A stretch of DNA of 64,000 bases from Larix kaempferi (lineage: Eukaryota > Streptophyta > Pinopsida > Pinales > Pinaceae), in assembly GCA_027924585.1 (NCBI GenBank), contig BSBM01000252.1, positions 3,410,001 through 3,474,000 on the forward strand. Direction: 5' to 3'. The position numbers and the translations under genes are program-made. The notes beneath the pieces are model-generated. The model saw only the letters and a program-made list of their open reading frames with translations, was not told where the DNA came from and searched no databases. Position 1 is the first letter of the stretch, and every line of letters starts with the position of its first letter. This document shows, one piece after another, positions 10,818-23,126 of the stretch.

Positions 10818-12836
10818 TTAGAGCCTATCCCCCTTAATGACAAGTTCCTGAACTCCTAACATAGATCGAAGTTTAGAAAACTTTGCTTCTGTAAGGGACT
10901 TGGTGAAGATGTCTACAACTTGATCATCTGTAGGGAAAAAGAGCACTTCAAGACGATCATGAACAAGATTTATGATGAAGTGCATATGTAGCTCAATTTG
11001 TTTGTTGCGTTGATGTAGAACTAGATCTTTGGCAAGCTTGATGGCACTTTGATTGTCGCACCAAAGTGGAGTAGGCTGCTACTGCTCAAATCCAAACTCT
11101 GAAAGGATCTGTCGAAGCCATAAAGCTTCCTGACTGGCATTAACTGCTGCTCGATATTCTGCCTCTGTTGAAGAAAGAGAAAGAGCTTGTTGTTTCTTAC
11201 AAGCCCAAGTAATAGGTCCAGATCCCAGACTGAAAACATAACCTGCAGTAGACTTTTGATCATCAGGATCGCTGGCCCAATTTGAATCAGTGAAACCAGC
11301 CAACAAAGGTTTCCCCCCTGTACTGTAATGAATCCAAAACTAAACTGTACCTCGAATATATCGAAGTATTCTTTTAGCTGCTTTCCAGTGACTTTCATGA
11401 GGTGTCTGCATATAACGGGCAACACGACCAACGGCAAAGGAAAGGTCAGGACAGGAATGAGTCAAGTATAAGAGACTACCAACAAGCTAATGATACAAGG
11501 TGGCATTGACTTCAGGTGAAGTACAAGTGGCAGAAAATTTGACTCCAGACTGGAAGGGAGAAGGGGCTGGCGTACAATCTTCCATGTGAAAGCGACGAAG
11601 AAGGTCACAAGCATACTTAGACTGAGAAAGAAAGATTCCTTCTTTGGTTTGCAGGACTTGGAGACCAAGAAAATAATGCAAATGTCCTAAGTCTGACATT
11701 TCAAAATTTTGTTTAAGACTGGATTTCACATGGGTTATAATCTTAGGGTCACTACCAGTAAAAATAAGGTCATCAACATATAGAACAAGTATGATGAGAT
11801 GGTTTCCTACTTTCTTGGTATAGACATTGGGGTCAGAATGGCATCTAGAAAAACCAGTGTCAAGGAGAAAGTTATCCATTTTGGCATACCAAGCTCTTGG
11901 AGCTTGCTTAAGGCCATATAAGGATTTCTTAAGGTGGCAGACAAGGCTAGAGTTATTCTGAACATAGCCAGGAGGTTGTTCCATGTAAATTTCCTCCTAT
12001 AAATCACCATGCAAGAAGACAGACTTGACATCCATTTGATGGACTTCCCAATTGTGTAAGGCTACAAGGGAAAGAACAAGGCAGATGGAGTTCATTTTTG
12101 CGACGGGAGCAAATGTTTCATTATAGTCAATCCCTTCAACTTGGGAAAAACCTTTGGCAACTAACCTTTCCTTAAGTCTTTCAACACTTCCATCTGATGC
12201 ATGCTTAGTTCTGTAGACCCATTTACATTTGACAAGTTTTCTTCCTTTTGGAAGAGGTACAAGATCCCAAGTATCGTTCGCCATTGAGGAACGATATTCT
12301 TCATCCATGGCTGCATCCCAATCTGGATTCCCTGAAGCTTCTGCAAAAGTTTCTGGATCATGATTCTCGGAAACTTGAGCCAAAAGAGAAGAGGCTCGCT
12401 GAAACTGAGAACGTGTTCGACGTTGATCTCTAGGATCACCGGCAAGATCACCAACTGCTTCACATGTTGAACGGACCCATCGAGGAAGCACTTGTGCTGG
12501 TGCAACCGGAGAAACATGAGCAGGAGGAGGTGGATTTTCATCCTCACTGTCATCATCAGAAACTGGAGTTTGAACCCTGTCAAGGAAGTTGGAAGAAGAA
12601 GAAGAAGGCACAAACGCCGAATCGGGCTCGCATGCCAAAGATGGTACAATTGCCGAGTTAGGTTCGTAGGCCAAGAGATTTTCATCAAATTTAACATCTA
12701 TTCTAATGATTATATCATGAGAATGTGGTTGAACAAGTCTATAACCTTTTACCTCTTCAAAATATCCAACAAATATGCACTTTTCACTTTTAGGCTGCAA
12801 TGCTTTCCGTTTTTCATCCGGAATGTGAGCCCATGC
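10818..12836 (-). pseudogene. CopA pol, 3' half: RT and RNase H
   Basis: Reading right to left, the frame resumes at the GypB insertion point with the integrase tail (AHIPDEKRKALQPK) and continues into RT. RT motifs include KCKWVYRTKHASDGS, ETFAPVAKM, HQMDVKSVFLHGDL, EQPPGY, KSLYGLKQAPRAWY and an intact YVDD (about 11775). RNase H follows with GFTDSNWA, STEAEYRA and CDNQSAIKLAKD, ending at TAA 10818-10820. In-frame stops occur after HGDL (about 11998), NATLYH (about 11488), GTV (about 11341) and FEQ (about 11079); each is TAG and one C-to-T step from CAG. Domain order is the Ty1/copia order. At least one frameshift near 11300 is suggested by the split frames. Confidence 0.85.
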
Positions 12837-13211
12837 TGTTAGGAACCCATGTCTTTACTTTGTTAGTATGTTGTTGTTGGACGCATATGCTTTGTAAGTC
12901 GTCCCGTAGTATTTGTTGATCAATAGTTTGTGTTATTGTTGTTGACGCATATGCTTTGTAAGTCGCCCATAGTATTGTTGATCCATAGTTTGTAATGACC
13001 CATGGTTTCGACCCATAGTATTGGCGCCTAGAATTAGTATATAAGTGTGTGTTGAGACCTATGAATGCACCGTTAAGTTATTTGTATTGAGCTTGCTCAT
13101 AGGAGGTTGCCCCCTCGAAGTGGCCCGTGATCAGTATAAAAGTGATTCTAAGTTCTGTCATTTCTGCTATTTCTCATATCTTCATTAAGTAATTGTTGCA
13201 GGTGCCTCACA
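12837..13211 (+). mobile_element. GypB 5' LTR
   Basis: 375 bp, with a TATATAA box at 13038-13044. It holds an internal duplication of a roughly 60-bp unit built on GCATATGCTTTGTAAGTCG (about 12880-12990). Confidence 0.95.
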
Positions 13212-13213
13212 TC

Positions 13214-13225
13214 TGGTATCAGAGC
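13214..13225 (+). promoter_or_regulatory. GypB primer-binding site, initiator Met-tRNA
   Basis: TGGTATCAGAGC begins two bases after the LTR end. Confidence 0.95.
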
Positions 13226-13741
13226 ACTTTCTTGGGCTCACTGGGTGAAATTTCTACCAAATTTTTTTTTTTCGCATCTGTTGCAGGTTCGGATTTGGGA
13301 ATAATCCCTATCCGCTTAACTGTGGGAAGTACTTGGGAATAAGCCCTAAAACGCATTGTGAGGAGTACCATAGGAACCCCGAAGTAGTTGGCCCATTGAG
13401 AGGACCTGCCAGCGAAAAGGGCAACGACCCTTACCTGATTGACTAGTTCCCACCTGTGAGGTAAACCAAGAGCTGTCGTTTGTGGAAAAGCGGTTATCAG
13501 TTTTACCTGAGCCGTGGAGTGAGGGGTACTGCCCCAATACGCAAGCCGTCAGACAACATTGGTGGCCGAGTGAAACCCCTGAACTGTTAGGAAGCCACAC
13601 ATACCTGGGGTCCATATCTACTTTCAGCTGAACTATTGTCGATCACTGCTGCGCCGTTTCAGATCCATTTTGCAAGCCGTTCCAGATCCAGCCGTTCGGT
13701 GTTGTTCCAGATTCCTTCCGAGCCATAGCCACTCCAGTCTG

Positions 13742-13772
<31 letters not shown>

Positions 13773-14267
13773 GAGCCATAGCCACTCGTCTGAAAAAAAA
13801 TAAATAAATAAATAAATAAATAAAAAATTTCAGTTTTTTCTCCATATCTCCCTTGTTTTACCTCTGTTTCCCTTGAAAATTTCAGGGAACCCCTGTCATT
13901 CCATTCTGCATATTTCATCCCTGAGGACCCTATCCTCAATTCCCCTTCCTACAGCCCGAAATCCCACATTTGTCTATTTTTAGGGTTTGCCATAACTTCC
14001 TCAGATTTCACCCAATCACCTTCAATTTTTACCACAACGTTCCTTTCTGAATTCTGCTTCTTTGTTTCCCTCTGCCAAATTTTCCCATTCTTTCACCCCG
14101 CTTCTGAAATCCTCATTTTTGCTTCCCTGTCTATCCAACAGTGTCCAAAAAACTAGTCAAACCCCAATTACCCTTCTGATTTTTTCCCCAATCCAAATTT
14201 TCCTTTACTGAAGTAGTTCCTGTTTTTGTTTTCCTACCCAGTCAAAAAAAAAAAAAAAATCCTGGTT
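13226..14267 (+). other. GypB leader with A-rich simple repeats
   Basis: The leader has a poly-A run at about 13743-13769, an AAAT/AAATA repeat at about 13793-13826 and another A-run at about 14244-14260. No coding signal is seen. Confidence 0.7.
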
Positions 14268-15052
14268 ATGGTTGTCACCCGTGCAGGAGCAAAAACCATG
14301 CAGGAAGCACTTGCAGCCATCCAAGCCAAACTCCAGGATCTGGATGAAAAATTTCTTGGTCTCCATCTTGAACATTCAGCTATGAACAACAAACGGTAGT
14401 CCGAGTCTTCAGTAGATAATGGGTTCTCTTCTTCCAGCAATTTCCGTGGTCCGAAGCTTGATTTTTCTCGCTTCAATGGTATCGATCCAACTGGATGGAT
14501 CTATCCTGCAAAACAATATTTCAGTCTGCATAATAATTTTGATGTCAACAAAGTTCCGTTGGCATCCTTTCATTTGGAACAGGAAGCTCTTCAATGGTAC
14601 CGTTGGTACATCAAGGCTCATCCAGAGCCCAACTGGCCATACTTTTGCCAGCTCCTTTTGCAACGATTTGGTCCTAGTGCTTTTGATGACTTCACAGGAG
14701 CCCTCACTAAACTTCGCCAAACTGGCACTGTGAGAGAGTATCAAACCGAATTTGAGAATCTAGCCAACCACACCGAAGGATTGTCTGATGAATTTTACCG
14801 GAGTTGTTTTATCAGTGGTCTAAAGGATGCCATCCGCTCTGAGGTCAAAATGTTCTGTCCCAACACAATTATGGAAGCACTCGGGTTGGCTAAGTTAGCA
14901 GAAGACAAGATTGCAGCCCAACAATGCTCCAAGCCCACTTTTGTTCCCTTCTGAAATATGGGTTCTCAGCGACCACCTATACCGCAGCCTCCTCGACCGA
15001 CTCCTATCAAGCATTTGTCTGAAACAGAGATGCAAGCACGCAGAGAAAAGGG
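14268..15052 (+). pseudogene. GypB gag
   Basis: ATG at 14268 opens a Gag of the Retrotrans_gag type. It has a conserved capsid stretch with LEQEALQWYRWY and FCQLLLQRFGP (about 14575-14675) and EYQTEFENLAN (about 14735-14770). The frame is broken by TAG at 14398 and TGA at 14952, both explained by one C-to-T change. It then loses one G in the G-run near 15050-15052, which shifts the downstream zinc knuckle and pol out of frame; in the pol frame the knuckle reads CYNCDEKFTRGHRC (15056 on). Gag and pol were therefore originally one frame. Confidence 0.85.
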
Positions 15053-18000
15053 CTTTGCTATAATTGTGATGAGAAATTCACTCGGGGACATAGATGTGTT
15101 CACCAAAAGCTCTATCTCCTGGATGTGGAGTCTCCGCTTACCTTTGAAATGGGTGACGAAGATCCAGAAACACTGGATGCTCCGGTCGACATTCAGGAAC
15201 CGCCTATTGAACCTCCGTCTCAGGATGACCAGCCAGAGATATCTCTCCATGCTTTAGCTAGAATCACCACCCCCCAAACAATGCGGGTCAGGGGTTACTT
15301 CAAGAAGCTTCCTCTTACAATCCTCATTGATTCTGGTAGCACTCATAATTTCATTGACCCTCGGATCGCCAAACAAGCTGATTGTTTTATCCATCCTTGC
15401 TCCAACTTTGAAGTCATGGTTTCCAATGGGGACACCTTACCTTGCAAAGGGAAGTGTCGAAATGTGCGTATCTCTATGGGATATTATACCTTGCGCTCTG
15501 ACATGTTTGCCTTGCCCTTAGGCAGATGTGATGTGGTTTTGGGTGCTCAATGGCTACGCACACTCGGCCCTATCTTATGGGATTTTGCCGAACTTTGGAT
15601 GCAGTTTTCCCTCAATGGACACAAACACACATTGACAGGATTACAACTAGGTTCTCTCAGCATCATCAGTTCACATCGCATGGAAAAACTCCTCAAGAAT
15701 AATTCACATGGTGTCATCACTCAGATCCATTCCATCCAGATGCAACCATCAGCGGTCTCCACTACTCCTCTGGATCTACAACAAATTCTGGATCGATATA
15801 CAGGTGTCTTTGCTGAACCAGTGGGATTACCACCTTCTAGGCCAGAAGACCATCGTATTCATCTCCTTCTTGGCAGCGCTCCTCCCAACATCAGGCCCTA
15901 TCGCTACCCATTCCACCAAAAAATGGAGATTGAAATGCTCGTTCGGGACTTATTGAAGCAAGGTATTATTCGCCCAAGCACTAGTTCCTTTTCTTCTCTA
16001 GTTATTCTTGTCCGCAAAAAAGATGGGTCATGGCGCCTCTGCATTGACTTTCGAGCACTTAATCACCTCACCATCAAGGATAAGTTTCCAATTCCTGTTG
16101 TTGATGAGCTTCTTGACGAGCTTCATGGGGCTCACTTTTTCTCCAAGTTGGATCTTCGTTCTGGGTATCATCAAATTCGGGTTCATGAGGATGATATTCC
16201 TAAAACAGCTTTCCTCACACATGATGGCCATTATGAGTTTTTGTTCATGCCCTTTGGCCTCACTAATGCTCCTTCCACATTCCAGGCCTTAATGAATAAA
16301 ATATTTCGACCCTACTTGCGGAAATTCATTCTGGTATTCTTTGATGATATCCTCATCTATAGTAAAACATGGGATGAACATCTCCAGCATCTGGATCTTG
16401 TCATGCAACTTTTCTCTGACCATCATCTCCATGCCAAGCAGTCTAAATGTGTTTTTGGACAAAAGGAAGTTGAGTATCTCGGGCACATTATCTCAGCCCA
16501 AGGGGTTCGCATGGATCCTGCCAAAATCGATGCCATGAACAATTGGCCACGTCCTCAGACACTCAAGAGCCTTCGTGGTTTTTCGGGGTTGACTGGCTAC
16601 TACCGCAAGTTTGTCAAGGATTATGGGAAGATTGCAGCTCCATTAACTGCTCTATTGAAAAATGATGCTTTTACATGGACACCTGTTGCTCAGTGTGCAT
16701 TTGACAAACTAAAACAAGCTATGTGTACTACACCTGTGCTAGCTATGCCCGATTTTTCCAAGCCCTTTACTATTGAGAGTGATGCTTGTGGCAATGGACT
16801 TGGTGCTGTTCTCCTTCAATATGAACACCCCATTGCGTTCACCAGCAAAGCCCTTTCAGGTAAGAATTTAGTTTCCTCTACCTATGAGAAGGAAATGATG
16901 GCTATTTTGCATGCAGTACAGAAGTGGCGTCCATACCTATTAGGGAATCATTTCTGCATCAAGACTGATCACCAGAGTCTGAAATATTTCTTGGACCAGC
17001 GTGTCTCCTCCCCGGCACAACAAAAATGGGTTAGCAAACTCATGGGTTATGACTATGAGATCACTTACAAGAAGGGTAAAGAAAATATTGTGGCAGATGC
17101 TCTTTCTTGCACATTTGGTGCCCAAGGTTCTCTTTCAGCTATTTCTATGCCTGTTCCAAATTGGTTGCAATCTGTTCAACAGGGTTATTTCAATGACTCT
17201 TCCTTATCTCAGATCATCCAACGCTTGACCAACAACCCTTCTGTTCTACCACATTACTCTTGGGATGGTGCTTCTCTGTGATACAAGGGTCGTCTGGTGC
17301 TTCCCGAGAGCACAGATCTTCAACAGGCTGTCTTCTATGAACTCCATGCTTCTCCATCAGTCGGGCACTCTGGGTTCCTCAAAACATATGAACGAGCATG
17401 GCGTAACTTCTTTTGGCAGGGCATGAAAAGGACAATTCAATAGATGGTGGCCGAATGTGATACCTGCCAGCGCAATAAGGGTGAAACAACACTCGTTCCA
17501 GGATTGCTTGAACCCTTGCCCATACCTACACGGATTTGGACAGATATTTCTATGGATTTCATTGAAGGGCTCCCTAAATATGGTGAGAAGACAATGATTC
17601 TCGTTGTGGTTGATCGCCTCTCCAAATATAGTCATTTTTGTGCTCTCAGTCATCCCTGTATAGCCTCCTCAGTTGCTCAAATTTTTATGGACCAGATCTT
17701 TCGTCTTCATGGCATCCCTTCTTCCATTGTCTCGGATCGTGATGTGACTTTCACCAGTCATTTTTGGACAGAACTATTTCGCCACACTGGCACCAAACTG
17801 AAGACGAGTTCAGGGTATCACCCACAAAAAGATGGTCAGACTGAAATTGTCAATAAATGCTTGGAAACTTATCTTCGTTGCTTCACCTCGGAACAACAAC
17901 ATCAGTGGGCAAAGTGGCTCCCTCTTGCTGAATGGTGGCACAATACCTCTTACCACACTGCCTCTAAAATGACCCCATATGAAGCAGTCTATGGTCAAGC

Positions 18001-18586
18001 ACCTCCAGCTCTTCTTCCATACACCCCCACCAGTTCACCAGTTCAGGAAGTTGACACGGTCCTTCGCAACCGCGATCAGATTCTTCGCATTTTGCGGGAC
18101 AATCTTCACATGGCAAGAAATCGCATGAAGCAACAAGCGGATCAGCACCGTTCGGAGCGCACTTTTCAAGTCGGCGATATGGTTTTTCTTCATCTCCAGC
18201 CATACAAACAATCCTCCTTGAAACTCAAAGGGCTTCATAAGCTCGCTCCAAAGTTCTATGGGCCATATCGGATTCTTCAGAAGATTGGGTCCGTTGCTTA
18301 TAAATTGGAACTTCCTCCTTCTTTCCGCATTCATCCAGTCTTTCATGTCTCTTGTCTGAAGAAAGTTCTTGGCACCAACATTAGCGGCCAAACGATTTTA
18401 CCCGAACTGGATAATGAAGGATCCATCCTTTTGGAGCCAGAGGCCATCCCCAATCGGTGCATGCGTCAGATTCGCTCTCACTCTATCACAGAGGTCTTAA
18501 TTCAGTGGCATGGCATGCAACCAGAGGATGCTACATGGGAACCACTCCTTCAGATTCAACAACAATTTCCACATCTAAAGCTTTGA
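15053..18586 (+). pseudogene. GypB pol: protease, RT, RNase H, integrase, chromodomain
   Basis: The frame is open from the knuckle to a TGA at about 17279-17281, closed again by TAG at about 17441-17443, then open to 18586. Protease has LIDSGSTHNF (about 15328). RT has KKDGSWRLCIDFRALN, LDLRSGYHQI, MPFGLTNAPSTFQ and FFDD in place of YVDD (about 16340), a common variant in this group. RNase H has IESDACGNGLGAVL and TDHQSLKYFL. Integrase keeps its HHCC zinc module and its D, D and E residues (TDISMDF, SDRDVTF, QKDGQTEIVNK). The C-terminus (about 18490-18580) reads as a chromodomain, with VLIQWHGMQPEDATWEP, which would direct integration to marked chromatin. Both stops are CGA or CAG one step away. 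Only these few lesions separate it from a full-length pol. Confidence 0.95.
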
Positions 18587-18615
18587 GGACAAAGCTTTTT
18601 TTAAGGGGGAGGGGA

Positions 18616-18990
18616 TGTTAGGAACCCATGTCTTTACTTTGTTAGTATGTTGTTGTTGGACGCATATGCTTTGTAAGTCGTCCCGTAGTATTTGTTGATC
18701 AATAGTTTGTGTTATTGTTGTTGGCGCATATGCTTTGTAAGTCGCCCGTAGTATTGTTGATCCATAGTTTGTAACGGCCCATGGTTTTGATCCATAGTAT
18801 TGGCACCTAGAATTAGTATATAAGTGTGTGTTGAGACCTATGAAGGCACCGTGAAGTTATTTGTATTGAGCTTTCTCATAGGAGGTTGCCCCCTCGAAGT
18901 GGCCCGTGATCAATATAAAAGTGATTCTGAGTTCTATCATTTCTGCTATTTCGCATATCTTCATTAAGTAATTGTTGCAGGTGCCTCACA
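18616..18990 (+). mobile_element. GypB 3' LTR
   Basis: 375 bp, aligned end to end with 12837-13211. TATATAA lies at 18817-18823 and the purine tract at 18603-18615. Confidence 0.95.
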
Positions 18991-18995
18991 CATGC

Positions 18996-21059
18996 TTCAC
19001 TACCAAACACACGGAAGTGACTTACATTAGGTTTAGTTTTACTCCATGCTTTTTTCGGTGTTATACCTTGTAATGTTTTAGTGGGGGTGCGATTTACTAT
19101 GTAATTTGCACAATTTATGGCTTTAGCCCAAAATTGAAGACTTAGTCCCTTAGATTGGATCATACAATTAACCACTTCTTTTAAAGTGCCGTTATTCCGC
19201 TCAGCTACACCATTTTGTTGTGGTGTATATGGAACAGTGTACTGTTGTTGGATGCCTTGTTCAGTGCAGAAAGTAGTGAACTTTTTGTTAACATATTCTC
19301 CTCCATTGTCAGATCTTAACTTAATAATTTGATGACCAGATTGTTTTTCAACAAGGGCCTTGTAGGCCAAAAACATGTTAAATACTTCGCTCTTAAGTTT
19401 TAGGAAATAAACCCAAGTGCATCTGATGTAATCATCAATGAAAGTTAAGAAATATTTGAAACCAGGAAATGAAGCAGATGGAAGAGGACCACACAGGTCA
19501 CTATGCACAAGCTCCAAGGGAACCGAGGCATGCCAAGAGGCACATTTGTCAAAACTGTCTCAATGATGTTTTTTGAGTACACAACCAGAGCAAACACCAT
19601 CCCTGTAAGATACCATCGGAAGACCTGTCACCATATTTTCTTTACATAGTTGTTGCAATGAGCGATAATTTAAGTGACCAAATCGCTCATGCCAAAGTTT
19701 GCTCAAGTTATCACTATGAGCAAAAAAAACTGAAGGGAAAGGTGATGACCCAAAGTTGTTAAACTTGTACAACCTGGTAATATCATCAACAATTTCAGTA
19801 GCTAGGACCTGTTGAGGATCTTTAAAATCCTTGATTACAACTTGGTGAGGTGTAAAGGTCACAGTTTTACCTTCACCAGAATGAGTGATCTGATAGACTG
19901 ATAACAAATTGCAGGAAATTCTTGGAACACATAGTACATCACTAAAATGACCATTATCTACTGGAACTGTTCCAGCTTCTACAACACTTAGAGATCTATC
20001 ATCACCAACAAATATTTATTTGGTGTTACATTCATGCATAGTAGAAAAGATGGCTTGATCTTTAGCCATATGATAAGATGCTCTAGAATCAATGAGCCAT
20101 TCATTTGAAGTAGAAGAAGAAGATGAATTATAAGAATAACCAGAAGCACAAAGTGCATGTCCATGAGAGGCAGATTCTGAAGACGAATCTAGGCTGATGT
20201 GGTGCTTCTTCATTGTTGCTTCCAAGGCTACCATCTTCTTGAAACACTTAGATTCATCATGATTATCTTTCTTGCAATAGTTGCAATGACACTCAGTCTT
20301 CTTGCCTTTTGGCTTGGATCCTTTGTCATTTTTTAAAGAAGGAGCTGATTGAGAGGGTTTGGGACCCTTGTTTGACTTATTATTGTGAAAATTTTGTTTC
20401 TTGGGAGGCTTGGACTTTTCTTTCTGTTGGGACAATAAGGCTTTCCCAGATGTATCTGCATTGTTGATTATTCCAAGATGAATGAGTTTATCTTGTTCTC
20501 TAATCAAGGAATCACAAAAGGATTCAAGACTAGGCTCTTGATAGCTAGCTGCATTCAAGGATGCTTTCATGGAGTAAAATGTAGATACAAAAACAAAATA
20601 TGCAGGTCCAAGTTTGGAAAGAATATGATAAATGCATTGTTTGTCTTCCCTCTCAATCTTACATTCTACACATAAGAGTTTAAGAGTTTTGTACTTAGAT
20701 AAATAATCTTGAATGCATGAAAAGTCACTTGGATTTAAAGAAATCAACTCATTTTCGAGTTGGTGACCTCAAATTTCATTGTGTTTACCAAACAAAGATT
20801 CCAACTTGTCCCAAGCAGCATTAGGTTCATCAATTCCAGATATGTGGAATCGTAAATCAGCAGAGATTGACATCCCAATCAATCCACGAGCTTTATCACA
20901 TCTATTTTCTCATTTTATTTTCTTATCATCATCAGTGGGTGCTGTTTCTTTCCCTGAGGTAATTATGAAAAGTCCCCTACTTCGTAGAACATCCTCCATA
21001 CGAGATTTCCATGAGAAATAGTTGGAACTGCTAAGTAGAATATCACAAGTGGCGACCAT
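18996..21059 (-). pseudogene. CopA gag, protease and integrase
   Basis: The likely ATG is at 21057-21059. Gag contains a CCHC knuckle of form CX2CX4HX4C (C-N-Y-C...H...C, about 20275). The protease motif reads DSRAS (about 20085) where the family has DSGAS, so the flap-side Gly is lost. A GAG-pre-integrase module (HERFGHLNYRSL, CSGCVLKKHH, about 19560-19700) and an integrase core follow with HSDLCGPLP, TFIDDY, SDNGGEY and PYTPQQNGVAERNN, carrying the D, D and E residues. The frame stops at the GypB insertion inside FRVFGSEA. Two TGA stops occur early in gag (about 20767 and 20911); one looks like CGA decay, the other like a Trp codon changed by G to A. Confidence 0.85.
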
Positions 21060-22150
21060 ATTTATAAATTAATGGCTGTAAAAGTAGAAACCAATAGTCT
21101 AAATGTGAAGAGCTCAAAAAAATAGATGGTTTAAAAAAAAATGACACTGAAAACTGACTCTGTATGATGAAGTTATGCTTGAACAAAGAAACTATTGAAG
21201 ATGTCCCCAATAGTGACGTGGCAACTAGAGAATGTCCAGCAAAAAAAAAGAATCCCCCTCTTCCCAAGATGAACCTTTTGACAATCACTTTATAAGAAAG
21301 TTGCTTTAAGTGAACCACTTTTGTAAAATAAGTGAGTTCACTTTTACAATGATATTGCTTTTAAATAGTGCAACAATAATAAAAAAAACTTAAGTGACTC
21401 ACTTGTATTCTTATTTTTTATTATTTAAGTGAGATGTACTTTTACAATAAAATAACTTGAAAATAGAAATTGCATGTACTTTTTCTTTTAAAAGTAACTT
21501 CCTAAGACTTGAACTCAAGACCTATTAAGGAATAAAGCAACTTTGAACCAAGTGAGCTAGATTAAAAGGTATGTAAAATATAGGAATGAGGAAGGTTTTT
21601 TTTTTTTTTTTTTTTAACTCTTCTTTCTCGGTTTGCCACACTTGTGGAGTTAGATCTTGTTAGCTTGCCTGGAAAGCCTACGTTTTCTCTCTGTTTCTGA
21701 TTTTCTGAGATCGCACAAGGTGCACGGCAAAGAGCATATGCAGCCGAGAAAAACCATTTCCCTTTTTCTTTCTGATTTGCTAAGATCGCTCAAGGTGCAC
21801 GACAAAGAGCATACGCAGACAAGAAAGCAACACTCCAAACCCCAAAAAAAAAACTAACAGTAAAAAATGATGAAACATGAGATTTTTTCCTTTTAAAAAT
21901 AAAAAAAATAAAAAAATGCGTCACTCTAACATTATACCTTCAGATCTGATGAAATACGCGTTTCTGGAGCAACCAGGAACCTTTTTCGATCAAACAAAAA
22001 TTATTTCCCAATGGAAATGATGCTCCAGACGCAATGGAACACCTCCCACAGCATAGAAATGCACAAAAATACTAGAACTAGAAACCCTTTTTAGTTTCGG
22101 CAACAACAGTTCAAGATCTAGATCATAACCGGAAGCGGCACTTCATAAAA
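21060..22150 (-). other. CopA 5' leader
   Basis: About 1.1 kb lies between the primer site and the gag ATG. It is AT-rich around 21300-21480, with loose AAGTGA/TCACTT inverted words, and has a T-run at 21598-21616. No gene is visible. Confidence 0.6.
21683..21832. repeat. 75-bp tandem duplication in the CopA leader
   Basis: Two copies about 75 bp apart share GATCGC(A/T)CAAGGTGCACG(G/A)CAAAGAGCAT, with the GATCGC words at 21709 and 21784. The position between primer site and gag suggests an RNA-level or packaging role, but this is only inference. Confidence 0.75.
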
Positions 22151-22162
22151 GCTCTGATACCA
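22151..22162 (-). promoter_or_regulatory. CopA primer-binding site, initiator Met-tRNA
   Basis: GCTCTGATACCA on the plus strand is TGGTATCAGAGC on the element's strand, directly next to the 5' LTR. Confidence 0.9.
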
Positions 22163-22620
22163 TGTTCGGGTACACAGGGTACTACCAAAGGACCGAACAC
22201 CAAGAGTAACCACTTCACACAAACATATCACATATCAACACATCGATGTTTTGACATGGTTTAAACCCTCTTGAGGGAAACACTCCACGGCCCCAGCCAA
22301 ATAGCTTCTATAGGACAATTTATTATGCAAAGAAAGAAAGTTACAAATGAGCTTCTAATAATCGATCAACTAAACAATGACCCTCCATTCTCTTTAAATA
22401 AAGATCATGGACCAATCGGGTGTCAAGCCACGGATCAAAGTTAGGTTTGATATAAGAGAAGTTGAGCCGTCAGATCACTCTATGTCGGGAACATATTGGG
22501 ACCGTCGGATTAAGTATTTACAAATGCATACTAATGCATACTAAAGAAACACACTATCCCTAACAGATATATTACACAAGTTGATCTTAACTAACTCCTA
22601 AGTGTCTAAATATCCTAACA
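22163..22620 (-). mobile_element. CopA 5' LTR
   Basis: A 458-bp LTR bounded by TGTTCGGG and CCTAACA on the plus strand. It matches 10297-10742 and abuts the primer site. Confidence 0.9.
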
Positions 22621-23126
22621 AAAAAGAGGAAAGCAACCTATAAAAGGGAGTGGTGGAAAGTAGTTAAGGAGCTAGGCTACTAAGTTGATGGTGACACGCA
22701 GGCTAAAGGGACAAAAAGTGACAGGACACGATGTAGTGCAACTATTTTGGTGATGACTGCTGCTGTTAGAAGGTCGTTAGAGCCATGAGTGGCCTAGTCA
22801 GGCGGCCGAAGCAAGTGGAGTAACCTGGTGACGAGGACAGGCAGGGTGGTGGGTATCCGCACCAGTTTTGGGAACCTTAGGGTTTTTTCTTATGCATTGT
22901 AAAGACATGACCGACGGGCATGATTTATAAATGGGCACATTTTGTAAAGGGAAAGGGTTGAGTAATCATCATTGTTGAATCTTCTGAGTATGAATTGTAA
23001 TCTTTTTTTAACATTAAACTCTGTTGAGAGAAGATTGTAAAGACTCTGCAAGTTGTGTGCGCAGAGATCTATTGAGAGAGAAGAGAGTTAGCAACTGAGT
23101 GAGCATACTGGAACTGTTGTACCCGT
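22621..23126 (+). mobile_element. LTR-H copy 1, segment 2
   Basis: It aligns with 34400-34945 of the second LTR-H copy. Shared landmarks are GGAACCTTAGGGTTTT, GCATTGTAAAGACATGACC and GAGAGAGAAGAGAGT. It is cut at 23126 by NA2; 23122-23126 (CCCGT) is the probable target duplication. Confidence 0.85.

Larger units (their letters stand above)
12837..18990 (+). mobile_element. GypB: Ty3/gypsy chromovirus nested in CopA
   Basis: Both LTRs are 375 bp (12837-13211 and 18616-18990) with TGTTAGG...CTCACA ends. The target duplication CATGC is present at 12832-12836 and 18991-18995, and the interruption falls inside the CopA reading frame. A Met primer site is at 13214-13225 and the purine tract AAGGGGGAGGGGA lies just before the 3' LTR. 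The LTRs differ at 14 positions by eye. The short LTRs, total size of 6.15 kb and C-terminal chromodomain fit a Reina-like or related chromovirus; the exact clade is inference. Confidence 0.95.
10207..22620 (-). mobile_element. CopA: Ty1/copia element carrying nested GypB
   Basis: It is oriented right to left. The 5' LTR is 22163-22620, the Met primer site 22151-22162, the polyprotein runs from 21059 down to 10818 with GypB inserted at 12837-18990, the purine tract is near 10743-10755, and the 3' LTR is 10207-10742. AAAAA flanks both ends (10202-10206 and 22621-22625). The two LTRs differ at about 24 of 446 comparable positions, so this is one of the older insertions here. The coding region has several stops and a mutated protease, so it is inactive. 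Confidence 0.9.

Noticed and set aside
21300-21480. A MITE in the CopA leader
   Set aside because: The AAGTGA/TCACTT words are AT-rich and loosely inverted, but no clear terminal inverted repeat with a target duplication could be defined.
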